Shown in pieces: positions 49,886 to 62,482 of a stretch of 64,000 nt of DNA. The DNA comes from Nymphaea colorata (Eukaryota > Streptophyta > Magnoliopsida > Nymphaeales > Nymphaeaceae): NCBI RefSeq assembly GCF_008831285.2, contig NC_045144.1:23019716-23083715 (forward strand), written 5' to 3'. The notes under the pieces are model-generated. The model made no database searches. It was not told where the DNA came from and saw only the letters and a list, made by a program, of their open reading frames with translations. The stretch's first letter is position 1; each line of letters opens with the position of its first letter. The translations under genes were made by a program, and so were the position numbers.

Positions 49886-49919
49886 ACTATTGGAGAAGTT
49901 CAAATTCATTCCTCTTGAC

Positions 49920-52640
49920 ATGAAGTTACTCTGATGAAATATATGAGGTCTAGTCAGAAGGATGATCCAATGGGTGGTAAATAACTATCTCCAATAGTTT
50001 AAACCTGAACTCTTTTTTTGTAATTGATACAATTTTAAATGATGTGAATTTTCATAGATGGACGAGTAGACATGCTAGATATGCCTTTGTCTCTAATATA
50101 GGTTGTGATTTATGTCATGCAAGAATCATATATGGTTGGTGTCTTGTTGAATTAATTGTATTAGTGCAATTTATTTCTGTTTTCTATATTAAAGTGCTTT
50201 TCAAGCAGAGAATATAATTTCAATTTTATTGTTGTAGGAGTATATCTACATGCCAATAAACTGAGTAGAAGATACCAGTTAATTGAGCTAATAGTGCTCA
50301 TAGAAGAAATTGATGGCCTTATAGCTCTTATGGGAGATTTGAATGTTGAGACGGGACCTAAGGATAAAAAAGAGAGCCAGATATAAGCTCTTGTAGAGAT
50401 TTTACTAATTTCTTAAATAATTGCCACTTAAATGTTGTTGATGATCCTAAGAATAGTTTCACTTGGTATGACAATAGGGGATTGACTGCAACATTAAATG
50501 CAGAATGGATTGGGCCTTACTCAATCCTAAATGTGGGAATTCATCTTTCTGCTTATGTACTTTGCCTAGCACTACATCGGCTTGCCTCTTATTCCTCACA
50601 TAAACAAATATGGGATGCAAAGTTTCAGGAAATGCTTGTTTCGGTTTTTTCTTTTAGCATGGACCTTGCGTGCAAATTGCAAAACAATGATAAAAGAAGC
50701 ATGTAATAAACCATATAGCATGGTTAAACTGTTAAGCATATTGGAAAATACCAAGTTTTGTATCCCTCAATGAAACCAAAACAGTTTTGGTTCTGTGGGA
50801 GTCTAGGGTGCGATCCTTAAAGAATGAGTTAAATAAGATTTATTTGAATGAATTCCACAATGCAAGAGCACAATTAATCTGGGGCATCTTTTGCATAACG
50901 AGTTGGATGCAGCTCTAGAAGAAGAAGATTCTTTTTGGATGCAGAAATCCAAAGTGAAATGGCCCTCAGATGGTGGCAAAAATTTCAAAGTTATTCAAGC
51001 ATATGTTATCCATAAATTCAAGAAGTAAAACTTGACTTTTCATGAAGTTAATGGTGTTGTTGCATCTACCCCTAGTAAGATTTATGAGCTATGTAAAGAT
51101 TGTTTTACGCAACTTTACATTAACCTTTCTTCTACATGTGATATGCTTGATAATTTGAAAGATGACCCCACTATTACTTCAGTGGAGAATGAATTTCTAT
51201 TAAGGCCTGTGAGTAAATACGAGGTTTTGAGAGCTGTTTTTAACATGAAAAATGGGAAGACACTAGGTCCTGATGGGTTTGTTATTGAATTTTATAAACT
51301 CTATTGGCACATAATCGGTGAAGATATGATGGATGTTATTGCTGATTTTTTCAAAATAGGTAAAGTGGTTAAGAGTATTAATTGTTTTCACTTACATTGA
51401 ATCCCAAATTTCAAGGTACTGTAAGCATTAAAGATTTTAGGCCAATTGCACTTTTCAATTGCCTTTACAAAATTATTGCAAAGATAACGGTAGTTAGAAT
51501 GAGATTTATATTGGCTAGCTTATTGCCGATGACCAAGGTGAATTTTTACCAGCAGAGAAATCCACAGACAAATTCTTATGGTTCTTGAGCTTGCTAATTC
51601 CTTACAAAACAGCAGGGATGGTTCAGTGATGTTAAAGCTTGACATTACTAAAGCATATGGTTGTATAGTTTGTGAGTTCCTCATATTAGCCTTAAAGAAA
51701 CTAGGTCTTAATGACACCTGGATTCATAGACTCCTTAAATGCATGTCTACAGCTAGTTTAGCAATTCTAATTAATGGTAATGAAGGTTCTTCCTTTGATG
51801 TAGATAGAAGCATTAGACAAGGGGATCTGTTGTCCACATTCTTATTAATTATTATTATGAGATGTTTGAAGAAGACTAAGGAGGGAGGTGGCCAGCACAA
51901 TGTTAAAGTGCTAAAAGCTTTAATACCTAGCTCCATCTTAGCAGGTCAATTCTTTGCACATGATGTCATAATGGTTTGTAAACTAGATCTAAACTCTATT
52001 AGTTGTATAAAGAACATCCTAGTAGAGATGGAGCTAAAGGCAAGGCTAAGAATTAATTGAAAAAAAAATTCCTGTCATATTTTAAAGTTAATGACAATCA
52101 CAGAAGCTATTGATTCAGTGTTTAGGTTGGATGGAAACAAAATTATATGTGCAATACCTTGGACTACCACTTTTCAAGGGTAAGATTTATGTGGGGAGAT
52201 GTGGATCACTTGTGATGAAGGTATTATCACATCTTGCAGTTTTGGAAAGGCCATCTTGTATCTTATACAGGAAAAATAGTTTAATTAAACATGTAATCCA
52301 TCAAATAGTTGGTGATTGGATGATGGCTTTAAAAATTTCAAAGGTAGGTGATAGAATTGATTGAGAGATAGTGCAACAGCTTCTTACGGGGAGACAACTC
52401 GAATTTATGTAAATTTTGTATTTTAAGTTGGAGTTCACTTTGCATTCCTTATAAGGAGAATGGTGTTGGATTTTTAGACCTAAATGTTTATAACAAGGCA
52501 ACATGATTAATTTATTGTTTTGGGTGTTGCAAGGCATGTCAATTTGGACCACATGAGAGTAAATACTTATCGAATGGTAGTCTTTGCTTGTATAAAGCAA
52601 AAACAAAATATCATCTCCATTGTTGTTTGGACTAAAAAGT
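49920..52640 (+). pseudogene. LINE (non-LTR retrotransposon) ORF2 pseudogene
   Basis: ORF2 would encode endonuclease plus reverse transcriptase. A start-like MKLL..NI.GL lies at 49,920. Endonuclease pieces are GVYLHANKLS and ALMGDLNVE (50,235-50,350) and NSFTWYDNRG (50,450-50,480). RT begins at 51,032, with NMKNGKTLGPDGFVIEFYKL at about 51,246-51,305. DFRPIALFNCLYKIIAKI follows at about 51,433-51,486. KLDITKAYG is at about 51,637-51,663 and SIRQGDLLSTFLL near 51,810. The palm box reads FAHD (about 51,953-51,965): the first catalytic Asp is His. YLGLPLFKGKI is at 52,155-52,190. Several frameshifts and stops. No clear poly-A tail is seen; the 3' end is uncertain. Confidence 0.88.
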
Positions 52641-52649
52641 GCAAACAGA

Positions 52650-54250
52650 AGTCTCATGGTTGAAATGGGAGTTCCACCGAATCCTTCACCAAACTTTAGT
52701 AATTCAGTACTCGAGTTCCAATTTATTTGTACAGAGAATGGACAAATGCAAAGAATTTCATATGTAATGAGAACCAAACATGGTATTTGTGTTAAAGCAG
52801 TTGTCCAGATGAAGCCGTGACATAGGAGATTGCAGGTAAGAGATGCAGCTTGCGAGTAACTTTTGATGACTAGACATTTCCAGGGACAGATTGCTTTTGC
52901 TTGGGGGCCAAAGAAGTGGAGTTATCGTATTCAAAATGTTATGATTGAATTCTATATAGCTGGTTCCCATTTCCATCCTTTTATCTACAAGGGATGTTCC
53001 TTTGTGTTCTTGAAATGTAATCCAGCAAAAGAGACTTTTCATCTGTGGAAATGTTTTGATATGTATGAGTCCACAGTAGAATGGGAACATTACCCAGCAT
53101 GAGGGATTTTGTCTTCTCAATTGTACCTTTATGCTGTGGATTTTGTCTTTCCTTGTGTACTTTTTTGTATAATCATTTCTTAGTTTTGCTAGTAAAAGGG
53201 TTCTGGGAGCCCTCTCTCATCCGAAAGTGCTTCTAATAGGTTCTTGAAAATGGTGGGATTGCTATGATATTTTCTTACAGTACCTATAGAACCAAAACAT
53301 GACCATTTCTAATTATTTTTAGGAACGATCCACACTATTTGAGAACAGTTTTCAACCATTCCTAAAACTGATATTTGTTGTTAAACTGTCACCGCACAAT
53401 GAATCATCGTTAAAGCCAACCCACACTTGGGGGAATTAGATAGCAAGTGAGCCGTACATATTTGGGTTATGGTTTGTCAAAAGAACTGGTAGGAAAGTGT
53501 CTGCAGACGTTGGAGCATGAGGGGAAAAAAATGCAATAGAAGATAACACATTGGACATTTGATATACAAACACCGCTTGTCAATAAGAGCTACGATCAGA
53601 TGTGACAGGAGTGTTTTTCATTATGTAAGCGGAAGGCATCAAAATTTTCTTTTCATGTGAGCAAGTGACTGTTTTCATGTGCACAAAAGATCTGTTATTA
53701 CGTGAATTTTTTGTAGCCAATAAATGAATTTATTATTTTTGCCTAAAATTGCCATTGCTAATAATTTGGTTTCTTCCCCTGAATTATTTTTCAGTTTTTA
53801 TTACTTGATGTACAACATATCCGAATATATTTGACAGTCAAACATGTGGTTCGCTAGTGACATAGATATTTTATTAATTTTAATGCAAATAAAAGGCATT
53901 TTACTAGTATGTCAATAAAACAAGGGTAGTATATTTATCTTTGTATTAAGGAAGAGTATTCTGAAGGGCATCATAGTTGCTTTTTTGGTCAATATGACTA
54001 TTTCATGTTTCTACGTTCTCATTTTAATTTTTTGTTTTTCAAGTGTCTAACATATAGTGACAGGGTAACCGACAAAAACCCATCCCATCGCTGATGGCAT
54101 TTGGCCCATTTATTGCGACCTACGTTTAATTGAAACGGCCAGCCTTGTCACTCCAACCTATCCTGACTAAAGCTTGGGATCAAGGCTCGACAAAGTGACG
54201 CTCGGGCTATCATGAAGCTCTTGTGGTGGCTCAAGCTCAGCCCGCTTAGT
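52650..54250. other. No recognisable gene
   Basis: A frame at 52,863-53,102 (GQIAFAWGPKKWSYRIQNVM...) is unrecognised; it could be decayed LINE 3' sequence or a remnant exon. 53,200-54,250 is AT-rich DNA without identifiable features. Confidence 0.35.
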
Positions 54251-55702
54251 TATTGGACCGGGTTCCACCGTCATCTTTATGCCTATCAAGCACATAGTCA
54301 TATTTGTGGAAATGCTTAATTTCAAATTGAATTTTCAACCCAAACTCAATTAGCTTTGAATCATGAATTTAACTCATAGCACAAATCCCAATGCAAAACT
54401 ATGAGTCCAAATCTCATTCCAGTGCACAATACTGGATCTAAATTAGGTTTGCAACCCAAATCCATTTGCAATTGTCATTTTGAATCCAAATCTAACTATG
54501 AATTCAAATATGAATTACAAATGCAAAATAGGATCCAACAAGATATCCAAAATGTCATGTGGGACCCATGTGTGGCCCCACATGGCCTGCACAGCCGAGG
54601 CTTGACCAATGGTGAGGCCAATCCTAGGAGGCTACATCAAACTTGAACCTATTGAACCCATCAATCAATGTAGTCATGGACCAAATACTCTTTGACTAAA
54701 CCCTACATACCTTTGACTAAGCTTAGTTGAAACACAATCCAAATTGGAATTAGCAAAAAACATAATTGAATGTTGTCTAAGTGTCAAAATCATCAAACTG
54801 CATTGGATTTAGTTGAAGTCAAAGCATGACTTGGACATTGACCATGGTCAAACCATCCTGTCAATTCAATTTTATGACAAAATTGTCTCTCTGAATCAAG
54901 CTCAAATGATAAAGTCCTAATTTGGTGTTTTAAGCAAATCAATTACGTGTTTGAACTTGTAAGTCATACGAGTCAAATATACAATCATACAATCTCAATT
55001 TGGGTTTTGACCAAGGCAAACCCAGTTTCACCCAAATTTGGATAAAGATGTCCTTTACAATTCAATTTGACATAATAAATTTAAAAAATGAAATGAATTG
55101 TTGAATTTATAGATAAAGAAGTCTACAATTCAATGCAATTTAAATATAGGTCTCTAGGTCAAAACCTAGCAGACCCAAGTCAAACTGGAACACACCCAAG
55201 AGAGAGGGTGTGTTCAAAGTCAAAGTGAAAGCTTTTCTTGTCAAAGTTTGAATTATAATTTGAAGCTAGGTTTAAACCCAAAGTTTTAAATTAAAATCAC
55301 AATTGGGTTTGGTCAAAGTCATGTTAGACTTGACCTAAACCAAACCCACATAGCTCATGCATGTGGACTAGGTGAGACCATTATTGGAATAAAAAAAGTA
55401 CTAAAATTTCTTGGGAATTAACATAGGTAATGTGGCATCCATAATCACCCAAGTAGTGATGACGATCTTTCCACCTAGGTGACCAACCATTGGTTGGTCC
55501 ATGCCACCTCAAAAGGTGGACCAGCCCAAGGATGTAACACCAAAAGAATGTCTCCCAAGGAGGGGGATTTTCTTTTCAAAAACTTTTGAAAAAAGGAAAA
55601 AAAAAAGGACAGGGTGCAGCCCATCCTTGCTCCTCCATTGTAGGCAAAATCAAATTCAAAATGAAAAAGAAGAAGAAAAATCTTTTTTAGCCCCCTTGAG
55701 GC

Positions 55703-55757
55703 CCGGGGGCGGAAGGGGGGGGGTGTCTGTCGGGTGGGTGGGGTGGGGGGTTGGGGA
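55703..55757 (+). promoter_or_regulatory. Potential G-quadruplex tract
   Basis: Seven or more runs of three to nine G occur within 55 bp (ggggg, ggggggggg, ggg, ggg, gggg, gggggg, gggg), about 15-70 bp upstream of a TATA-like tttttataata. G-quadruplex motifs are known in LTRs of plant retrotransposons. The regulatory role here is inferred. Confidence 0.6.
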
Positions 55758-56585
55758 ACAGTGATTTTCTTTTTATAATACTAGTGCTCTCTCCTTCCCT
55801 TCCCCCTTCGTTGCAGCCAAGAGGCGGAGGAAGAAGTAGGAGCCAAGGAGAGGAGGAGCTGCCATCATCCAAACTCTCCCTCTCTCTCTCATTTTCCCAT
55901 TTGATTGCTCCTAGTCTTGCTAATTAAGGGTACTTCATTGGACTCTTGCTTAGGATTTCTAGTACAAGGAAATCATCTTTGTCCCCCATTTTCAGGAAGA
56001 AGACCTTCTTCTTCTAGCTTTGCAAACTTGAATCTAAGCTCGGATTTTCACTTAGGATTGCTTGATTTAGAGAACAAGCAAAAAGAAGTTCCAAACACCA
56101 AAGCCAACCACAAGGTTACGGTGATTCTAGCTTGTTCTTCATCCATGTTTGCTTCTTTCTATTTCTTTTCAAGTTCAATATTTATGGGAGGGTACATTTT
56201 AAGTTCTTATTCATGGATGGGAATAATGTACTGTTAAGGTGAGCTATGATCCAATGCACATTTTAACTCATCGCCATGAGAGGATTCTATGGTGAGAGAG
56301 TGATTTATATTTGCTGTAATATATAATCTAATTTTCTATTTGGGATGGATGCAATCTCATGAATGTGATCCACCCTCACATGACAAAAAACATAGAGAAA
56401 CTTGCTTGAGCATTCTCTTAATTTCTTCTATTTTGAGTCATGCATTCACTATCTAATTGGTTAAGGGTGGTGGTGGACATTAGAAACTTGTTTTCACTCT
56501 TCCCATATAAAAATCCCAGCCATGAATCATCATGGTTTGTGTGATAAGAGGTTCCCTTTCTTATTTTCCATTATAAGGCAAAACA

Positions 56586-56594
56586 TGTGTGTTT

Positions 56595-56628
<34 letters not shown>
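56586..56628. repeat. TG/TA compound microsatellite
   Basis: A gtgtgtgt run passing directly into tatata, about 42 bp. Confidence 0.95.
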
Positions 56629-57638
56629 ACCTCTTATTGAATCTCATTTTTCCTCTTTAAAATCAGGTCGGAACTTGTTTTCAAACTGGTTTAAAGAAAG
56701 TAAATCTTCATTTTGGTCTTCGTAGTTCAAAACTACAAGATTATTTAATATTTTATCTCAAAACCTTGCCTATTCCAGCAATACATGCGTAAAAGTACAT
56801 GCATGTTTCTGAAATCAGACCTTAATGCCATGAAATTTAGCTTAAAACTTCATAGTTTAGAGCTATTGCAAAGTTAATTCAGCCATGACTTGGCTATTTT
56901 CTATAGAACTAGAGAAAGTTTTAATCTCATTTAAACCAGCACCCTAAAAAAAAACTTTAAAAGTTGTTGGTTTCATTCATACATTTCTAGATTTGCTTGG
57001 GATTAATCAGTATCTCAAAGTATTCCAAAATTATATTCAAAACCTAATTTTCATTTTTACCAAAAGAGAAGATCAAATGTGTGGAAATCATCCATAGAAT
57101 GGATGAATCTTTTAGGAAAGACATCTAAAATCTATTTTGCTTTTAGAAAAGAAAGTTTCCAAAACTTTATGTCTAAGCCCAATGTGAATGCCCAACATGA
57201 ACGAGAGCATGCCCTCAAGGGGAACATCCCCCTGCTGATTTAAAGGCTTAACTTATAGAAAGACAAACAAAATTTCAATAATTTGTCATCATTTTCCAAG
57301 GAACAAGCTCTCTGAAAATCGACATTTCTGATTTTCAGCTACATAAATCAGTATGAAACCTGATTTCATGGCTATTTTAAGATAAAAGTTGATGTTATTG
57401 ACATCTCCCATATATTTTGAAAGTTGATTTCAATATCATTTACATGATTTTCATAATTTTGATGATTTGATCTCAAGTCTCAAGCTTGTGGACTGCCTCT
57501 CTAACTCTTGTGCTTAATAATATGTCAAGCACGTTTAGAGAAAGTCTTACATTCCAACCAAAAATTAATCTTTGTATGTGTGGATTATGAAATAAATATT
57601 TACACTGAATGAATGTTGAGACATTATGAGAGAGAAGA

Positions 57639-57681
57639 ATGAATGTCTCATATAGTTTAATGAATGTCTCATATAGTTTAT
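57639..57681. repeat. 21-bp tandem duplication
   Basis: tgaatgtctcatatagttta occurs twice in direct succession. Confidence 0.9.
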
Positions 57682-58669
57682 CTTCTTCTTTCGTGCATTC
57701 AAACACCAAAATCAATTGCACACATGCACATTCTCGAAAAATTAAGTACTTATATTTCAAAATACAAAAAGTGGCCAAGTCATATTGTAATAAGAAAGTG
57801 AAAATCTCACTTAGTTTCAAAAGAAGATAGAAGAATCATATCATAATTTGACCAATATACGTTTGAAAACAATATATTTTCTAACATTTTGGAAACCACA
57901 TTTCATCAAAAGAGTGAGTTTCATTGACACCTAACTCTTCCCTAAAAAAAGAATTCACTTTAAATCATGTTCATATCTGATACCAAATCTATTTGCTAAG
58001 AAAACTTAGCTATCTTTTGTCCGAAATCAATACATTTGCTACATGAACTTAGCCATTTTCCAAAAAACTTGATCACAAGTTGATCTAAATTCAATTCAAA
58101 ATCATGCAATGATCTTGAGTTCACAACATATAACTAGATCTCCGCCTCTAAAACCTCAAATTTTCAAATAAATTTTCAATTTTTTATACAATATTTAATT
58201 CAAAATTACCAAAATTATCAAGAAAAACTCTAACCTCTTGGGTCAAAGTCACATTCCAAGTCAATTTTCAACACCATTGCCATCTGTGTAATCAAAATAA
58301 TAGTCTCCAATTTGAACATTGTTCAACTTTTCAATTTTATTAGAATTTACCCAATTTCCCAAACAAACTAGTTGAATTTCAAATAGTTTACCAAAATAAG
58401 TTAATTTTTCAAAAAAAATGTCCAAATTCCATTCCAATATACTTAAAACAAGTTTAGAAATCACTTGTTCAAAACAAAATGAACTACCAATTTCAATTTC
58501 AATTCTCTATGCACAAACATATCAGATTAAGTCAAATGACTTGCACATGATCCGGGAAATACTTAGCCCTTGATCCAATTACCCCTGCTAAAGGCGACAA
58601 GAACAGTTGGACATCGGTGGGTGGATCCCTTTCTCTTAAGATTTTCTCAAAACCCAATTTGAAATTTTG

Positions 58670-59830
58670 CTGCTTTGGGTAACTCCCCACACTCAATCAA
58701 CACATTAAGGACAGGAGAGGTGCTAACTGACAAGCATTCAACCACAGGTTTGTTGGAGTAATTGTAGCTTAAAGCATTGTCATTTGCAAAACCAGATGCA
58801 AGGACTACCAAGCTGGGTGTATAAGCATATGAAACAAGATATGTATGAGGAAGTAGATATCGATCTGCACTAGTGGGTAGTCTTAGTAGCGTGATTGGAA
58901 AAAAGAAAACCACCATTCTATAGAGTGAGAATCAACATGAATAACATCAAAATTACCTATCTAAATTTAAAAAGCATTCTTTTCATAGGCCTCAAGATAG
59001 TTCAACATGTAGCATGGACAACTATTAGCCAGTGAAACATTGTAGCACATGGAGAATTGTTAAGACAACCCAAAAGGAAAATTGTAACTAGCTATAAATA
59101 AACCTGATCATATGCAGACAAAACAGAGTGAAACTTTCATATCATGCTAATTGATTTCATATGCTGCTTTATGATTGATAAATTGTCCACAATGCTCTGA
59201 GATGCTGAGTCGATGGAAAGAGGAAGAGCATGAGTTCAGGTAAGTTTTCTTGAGCAATTAAGATTGTAATCATCTAATTCTACGTTGGGTCATGTTTTAA
59301 ATTTCAGCTATGAAATATGAAATCTACCAAATTTTAGGTGGTCTCTACATATTTTTTTAATGAAAAATTTTCGTGCAGCCTTCACTTCTTTTTTGTACAG
59401 GCTGAATTAGTAAATTTGTTACAAAATCATCAACTTGGAGAGAAGAAAGCTATTGGTGATGAAGGTTCAAAAAAATTGTTTAGGAAATTGTTATGTACTT
59501 TACACATTGCTGATCACTTCTGCTATTGAGGTAGTACAGAAATACATTTATGTTTGCTTTTCATATGCTATTTTTATGGATATCAACTTTGATTCCTTCC
59601 GGTTTTTACAGCCATATGACGTTTGCATTCAAATGGCATCTTGTAGAATTTGAATTGCAGCAACACTATATGTAGGTACTTTACTGTACGGAACAAGGAC
59701 AAAAATAGGAATTGGTGTAGCCTGCTACAAATATTGATGTAGCGCTATTTTCATTAGATGTATGCAAGATTTAAATCCTTTATAGAATTTTACTATTGAA
59801 TCAGGTTTTTATTTTTTCATTCATAATGGA
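58670..59830. other. No identified gene; possible exon
   Basis: A frame after a splice-acceptor-like ttttttgtacag (59,389-59,400) reads AELVNLLQNHQLGEKKAIGD and continues to about 59,529. It is hydrophilic and exon-like but I do not recognise it, and no neighbouring exon is obvious. The remainder shows nothing identifiable. Confidence 0.3.
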
Positions 59831-59831
59831 C

Positions 59832-60093
59832 ATACTAGTGATAAAGTGCACCGAAAAAGGCAAAGAATGACGGGGTCACCTCGAAACAGTGAAATAAATC
59901 ACCGCTAAACCCAGAGTCATGGCAACTTATGCTTTTAGGGTGACTTTTTTACCGGTGGAGCTAGCTGTAGCGATGAAATAAGTCGACAACTCTACCGTTG
60001 ACACGCATTCACCGCTATAGGCCACCCAAACACGACAAACAACAGTGACAGCACCGGCATTACTTTCACCGGTATAGGCTTGTTTTTGTAGTG
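59832..60093. mobile_element. CACTA-like end or small CACTA MITE
   Basis: Ends ggcttgtttttgtagtg at 60,093, the reverse complement of cactacaaaaacaagcc, a typical CACTA terminus. Subterminal caccggtatagg (60,068-60,079) and accgctatagg (60,010-60,020) words repeat as in CACTA subtermini. The opposite end near 59,832 (catactagtgataaag) is a poor match. The left boundary is uncertain and no 3-bp duplication was confirmed. Confidence 0.5.
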
Positions 60094-61140
60094 AATTCTA
60101 AGGAAGGAGAGCTTTATGCAGATATAGTTATATAGATGAGAAGATTGATACTGGTTGATTGGTCTAGCTGCCTTTTCTCATCAGTGTGTTTCGCTTAGTG
60201 CCTGATGCGTGAAAAATTCTGTGGTTTCCTGATCTTTTTTTTTGGAGTAAAAGTAGGTAAACTATCTACCACCTGGCATATCCTTAGTTGGAAATTTTTC
60301 TTTGTTAAATTGAGCATTAACTCATAATATATGCATCAATTGTTATGGCGTAATTAGTTGCATGGGCAGATGTGTAGAAGACATGTTGCTTGTTTGATTC
60401 CCAAGGGTTTTACATTCCTGGGCTGTGAGAAGTGTGATCCTGACACTCAAGTTCAAGGGTGAACCACACTCCGGCCCACCCAGATATGATGCAGCCAAGA
60501 CCCCAGAAGAAAGGAGAATTTGGGGTCTTTTCGATTTTTTTTTGTCAATTCACCTTGGCAGAAGTTAAATGGCAAACATACCTACGCTAATTACAAGACA
60601 CAAATCAATAGAAAGAACTGATCTCAACAAATTGATAGCCTCAAAATTAAGAATTATTGTTTTAAATTAAAGATATTATGACTAGGTCAAAGGCACTCTT
60701 CCCTTGCGCTGGCCACTTGGATTCCTGGCTCCTTCGGGACCTGGGTAAGACTTCGTCTACATTACTGCTTATGGTCTTTTTTCTTTCATATAAATTTTTG
60801 TCTTTTCAAAAAATAAATAACGAACTAAGGAACACAAGCGTTCAAAGAAAAGAAAACAAGTACACGATATGTGTGCACAAGGTTTATTAATGTTAGATTT
60901 AGTTGCTACTAATCAAAATCTTTTTCAAATATATTTTTTTGACTTTTTAATTTTCTATATCCACTAAAATTTTTATTACATTAAATAATTACAACGTTGA
61001 ATTTATTCTAGTTGGGACAGAAAAGTGGTTCTAAAATCGTTCTCTTCCTTCTTGTTATAATGTTTTATTTCCTAAAAATCTTATAATTTGTCATCAACTT
61101 TTGGAAAACTTATTTTTCTTCCAATGCAGCATCTTTATAA
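60094..61140. other. No recognisable gene
   Basis: AT-rich intergenic DNA. The frame at 60,678-60,890 has no recognisable domain. Confidence 0.4.
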
Positions 61141-61147
61141 CGACAGT

Positions 61148-61395
61148 AAATCCTTGAAAATTTCTCTATTTTATTTGTGTGGCAACATGTTTGTTGAAGA
61201 ATAAAGTTTGTTACTTAGAGCTACATATCAAGGGTACATTTCTTAATCATTTTCATTTCTTCACAATAAAGAGAGAAAATCCATGAAAATTTCTCTATTT
61301 TATTTTTGTGGCAATATTTTGGTTGTAAAATAAAAGCTGTTTTTTAGAGCTACATATCAAGGGTACATTTCATGAACATTTTCATTTCTTCACAT
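61148..61395. repeat. ~129-bp tandem duplication
   Basis: Copies begin aaatccttgaaaatttctct (61,148) and aaatccatgaaaatttctct (61,277). Both contain agctacatatcaagggtaca and end catttcttcaca (61,265 and 61,395). About a dozen differences by eye. Confidence 0.85.
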
Positions 61396-61399
61396 AAGC

Positions 61400-62482
61400 G
61401 CATTACTTCCCAGTGCATATAACCTACATAACATAAATTAGTAATGCTTTGTAAAAGATTTAAAAAATTATGTTATCCCTTTCCTAAATATTCCATGCCA
61501 ACATTTTGATTTCCACTCATATGATACAACAAATGAATCTCTTACTTGAATTTTTCCTTTTCATTCCATTCCAAACCAAGTCTTTTTATTCATTTCTAAT
61601 CAACCATTGATGTCATTCTAGCAAAAAATAAACTGACGCAACCATCCCTCTCTTCGGCTTCTTCGCAAAATTCCTTTTATTTTTTTTCCAAAGACGCAAA
61701 GGGCTTGCTGTATACACTCACCCGTTGGAGTCAACGGTGGGCGACCACATTAATAAGTCATCTGATATGAACAAGAAAAAGATGATTAATGTGAAAAAGC
61801 AAATTGAAACCTTCCAGCTGTTAAGATCTCATGGTTGGAATTCACTTCTTCCATAAGATCTCATGTGATACAACAGAGCATTAAATGCATGCTCGGAATT
61901 AATTTCTTCGCTATAAAATTAAGACACGATCAGGGGCTCACAAGGAGTACAATACTCAAACTTTACTCATCTATAAGTAAGAATTTAACTTGCAAGAATT
62001 CGGCTAGTTTAAACTGGATTCGGTTCGGCTACATAATAAATGTTCAAATAGCAACTAAACGAGTTAAAACATACAAGACAGGTCTAACATTGGGAGTTAA
62101 ACAAGTTAAGCAAGTAAGTCGAGCTCAAACCCAACACTGACTTGAATTGAGTTTGAGTCAAAGCTCAGGGTTTTTTAAGTTAAAGTCCAACTCGAGCTAC
62201 CCGGTGCCGGGTCGCCCCTTCAACACGCAAGCGGGCCTCTGAGTCTTTATCATGAAAGGAACTCTTTTTTTAATGACCCACCAATAAATTCCAGTCGTTG
62301 GCCCAACCCGAAGACCTCCGGAGATATTGTTTCGCCCTTTTTCATTGAAATGGTCTTGGGAAAATGCGCGTCCCTTTGTCCCTTCATCATCGAACATAAG
62401 AGGGTGCCGATTGACGCCAAAAGGTGGAATCGGAATATCGAATACGTCGTGTTTCCAGTGATTTTCGGACCTCTTCCTCGTC
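61400..62482. other. Upstream region of lectin receptor kinase
   Basis: 61,950-62,200 contains degenerate gagctcaa/cgagcta words recalling the GAGCTCGA MITE family, but no ends. No convincing TATA box or other promoter element was fixed in the 300 bp before the start codon. Confidence 0.35.

Larger units (their letters stand above)
54250..58670 (+). repeat. Long LTR-like non-coding block
   Basis: Shows U3-, R- and U5-like organisation but no termini I can fix. An upstream part is rich in 'aattcaaat...cccaaatc' words. Then come a G-rich tract (55,703-55,757), a TATA-like tttttataata (about 55,770) and a CT-rich leader. The end segment (58,560-58,640, agcccttgat...ctaaaggcgac...gtgggtggatccctttctc) aligns with the end of the candidate LTR at 22.4-25.4 kb. 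I infer a solo or truncated LTR of a Ty3/gypsy element. Short frames inside are not genes. Confidence 0.4.

Noticed and set aside
52863-53102. Possible host F-box-associated or DUF295-like exon
   Set aside because: Only vague resemblance by eye, next to a decayed LINE. Not strong enough to call.
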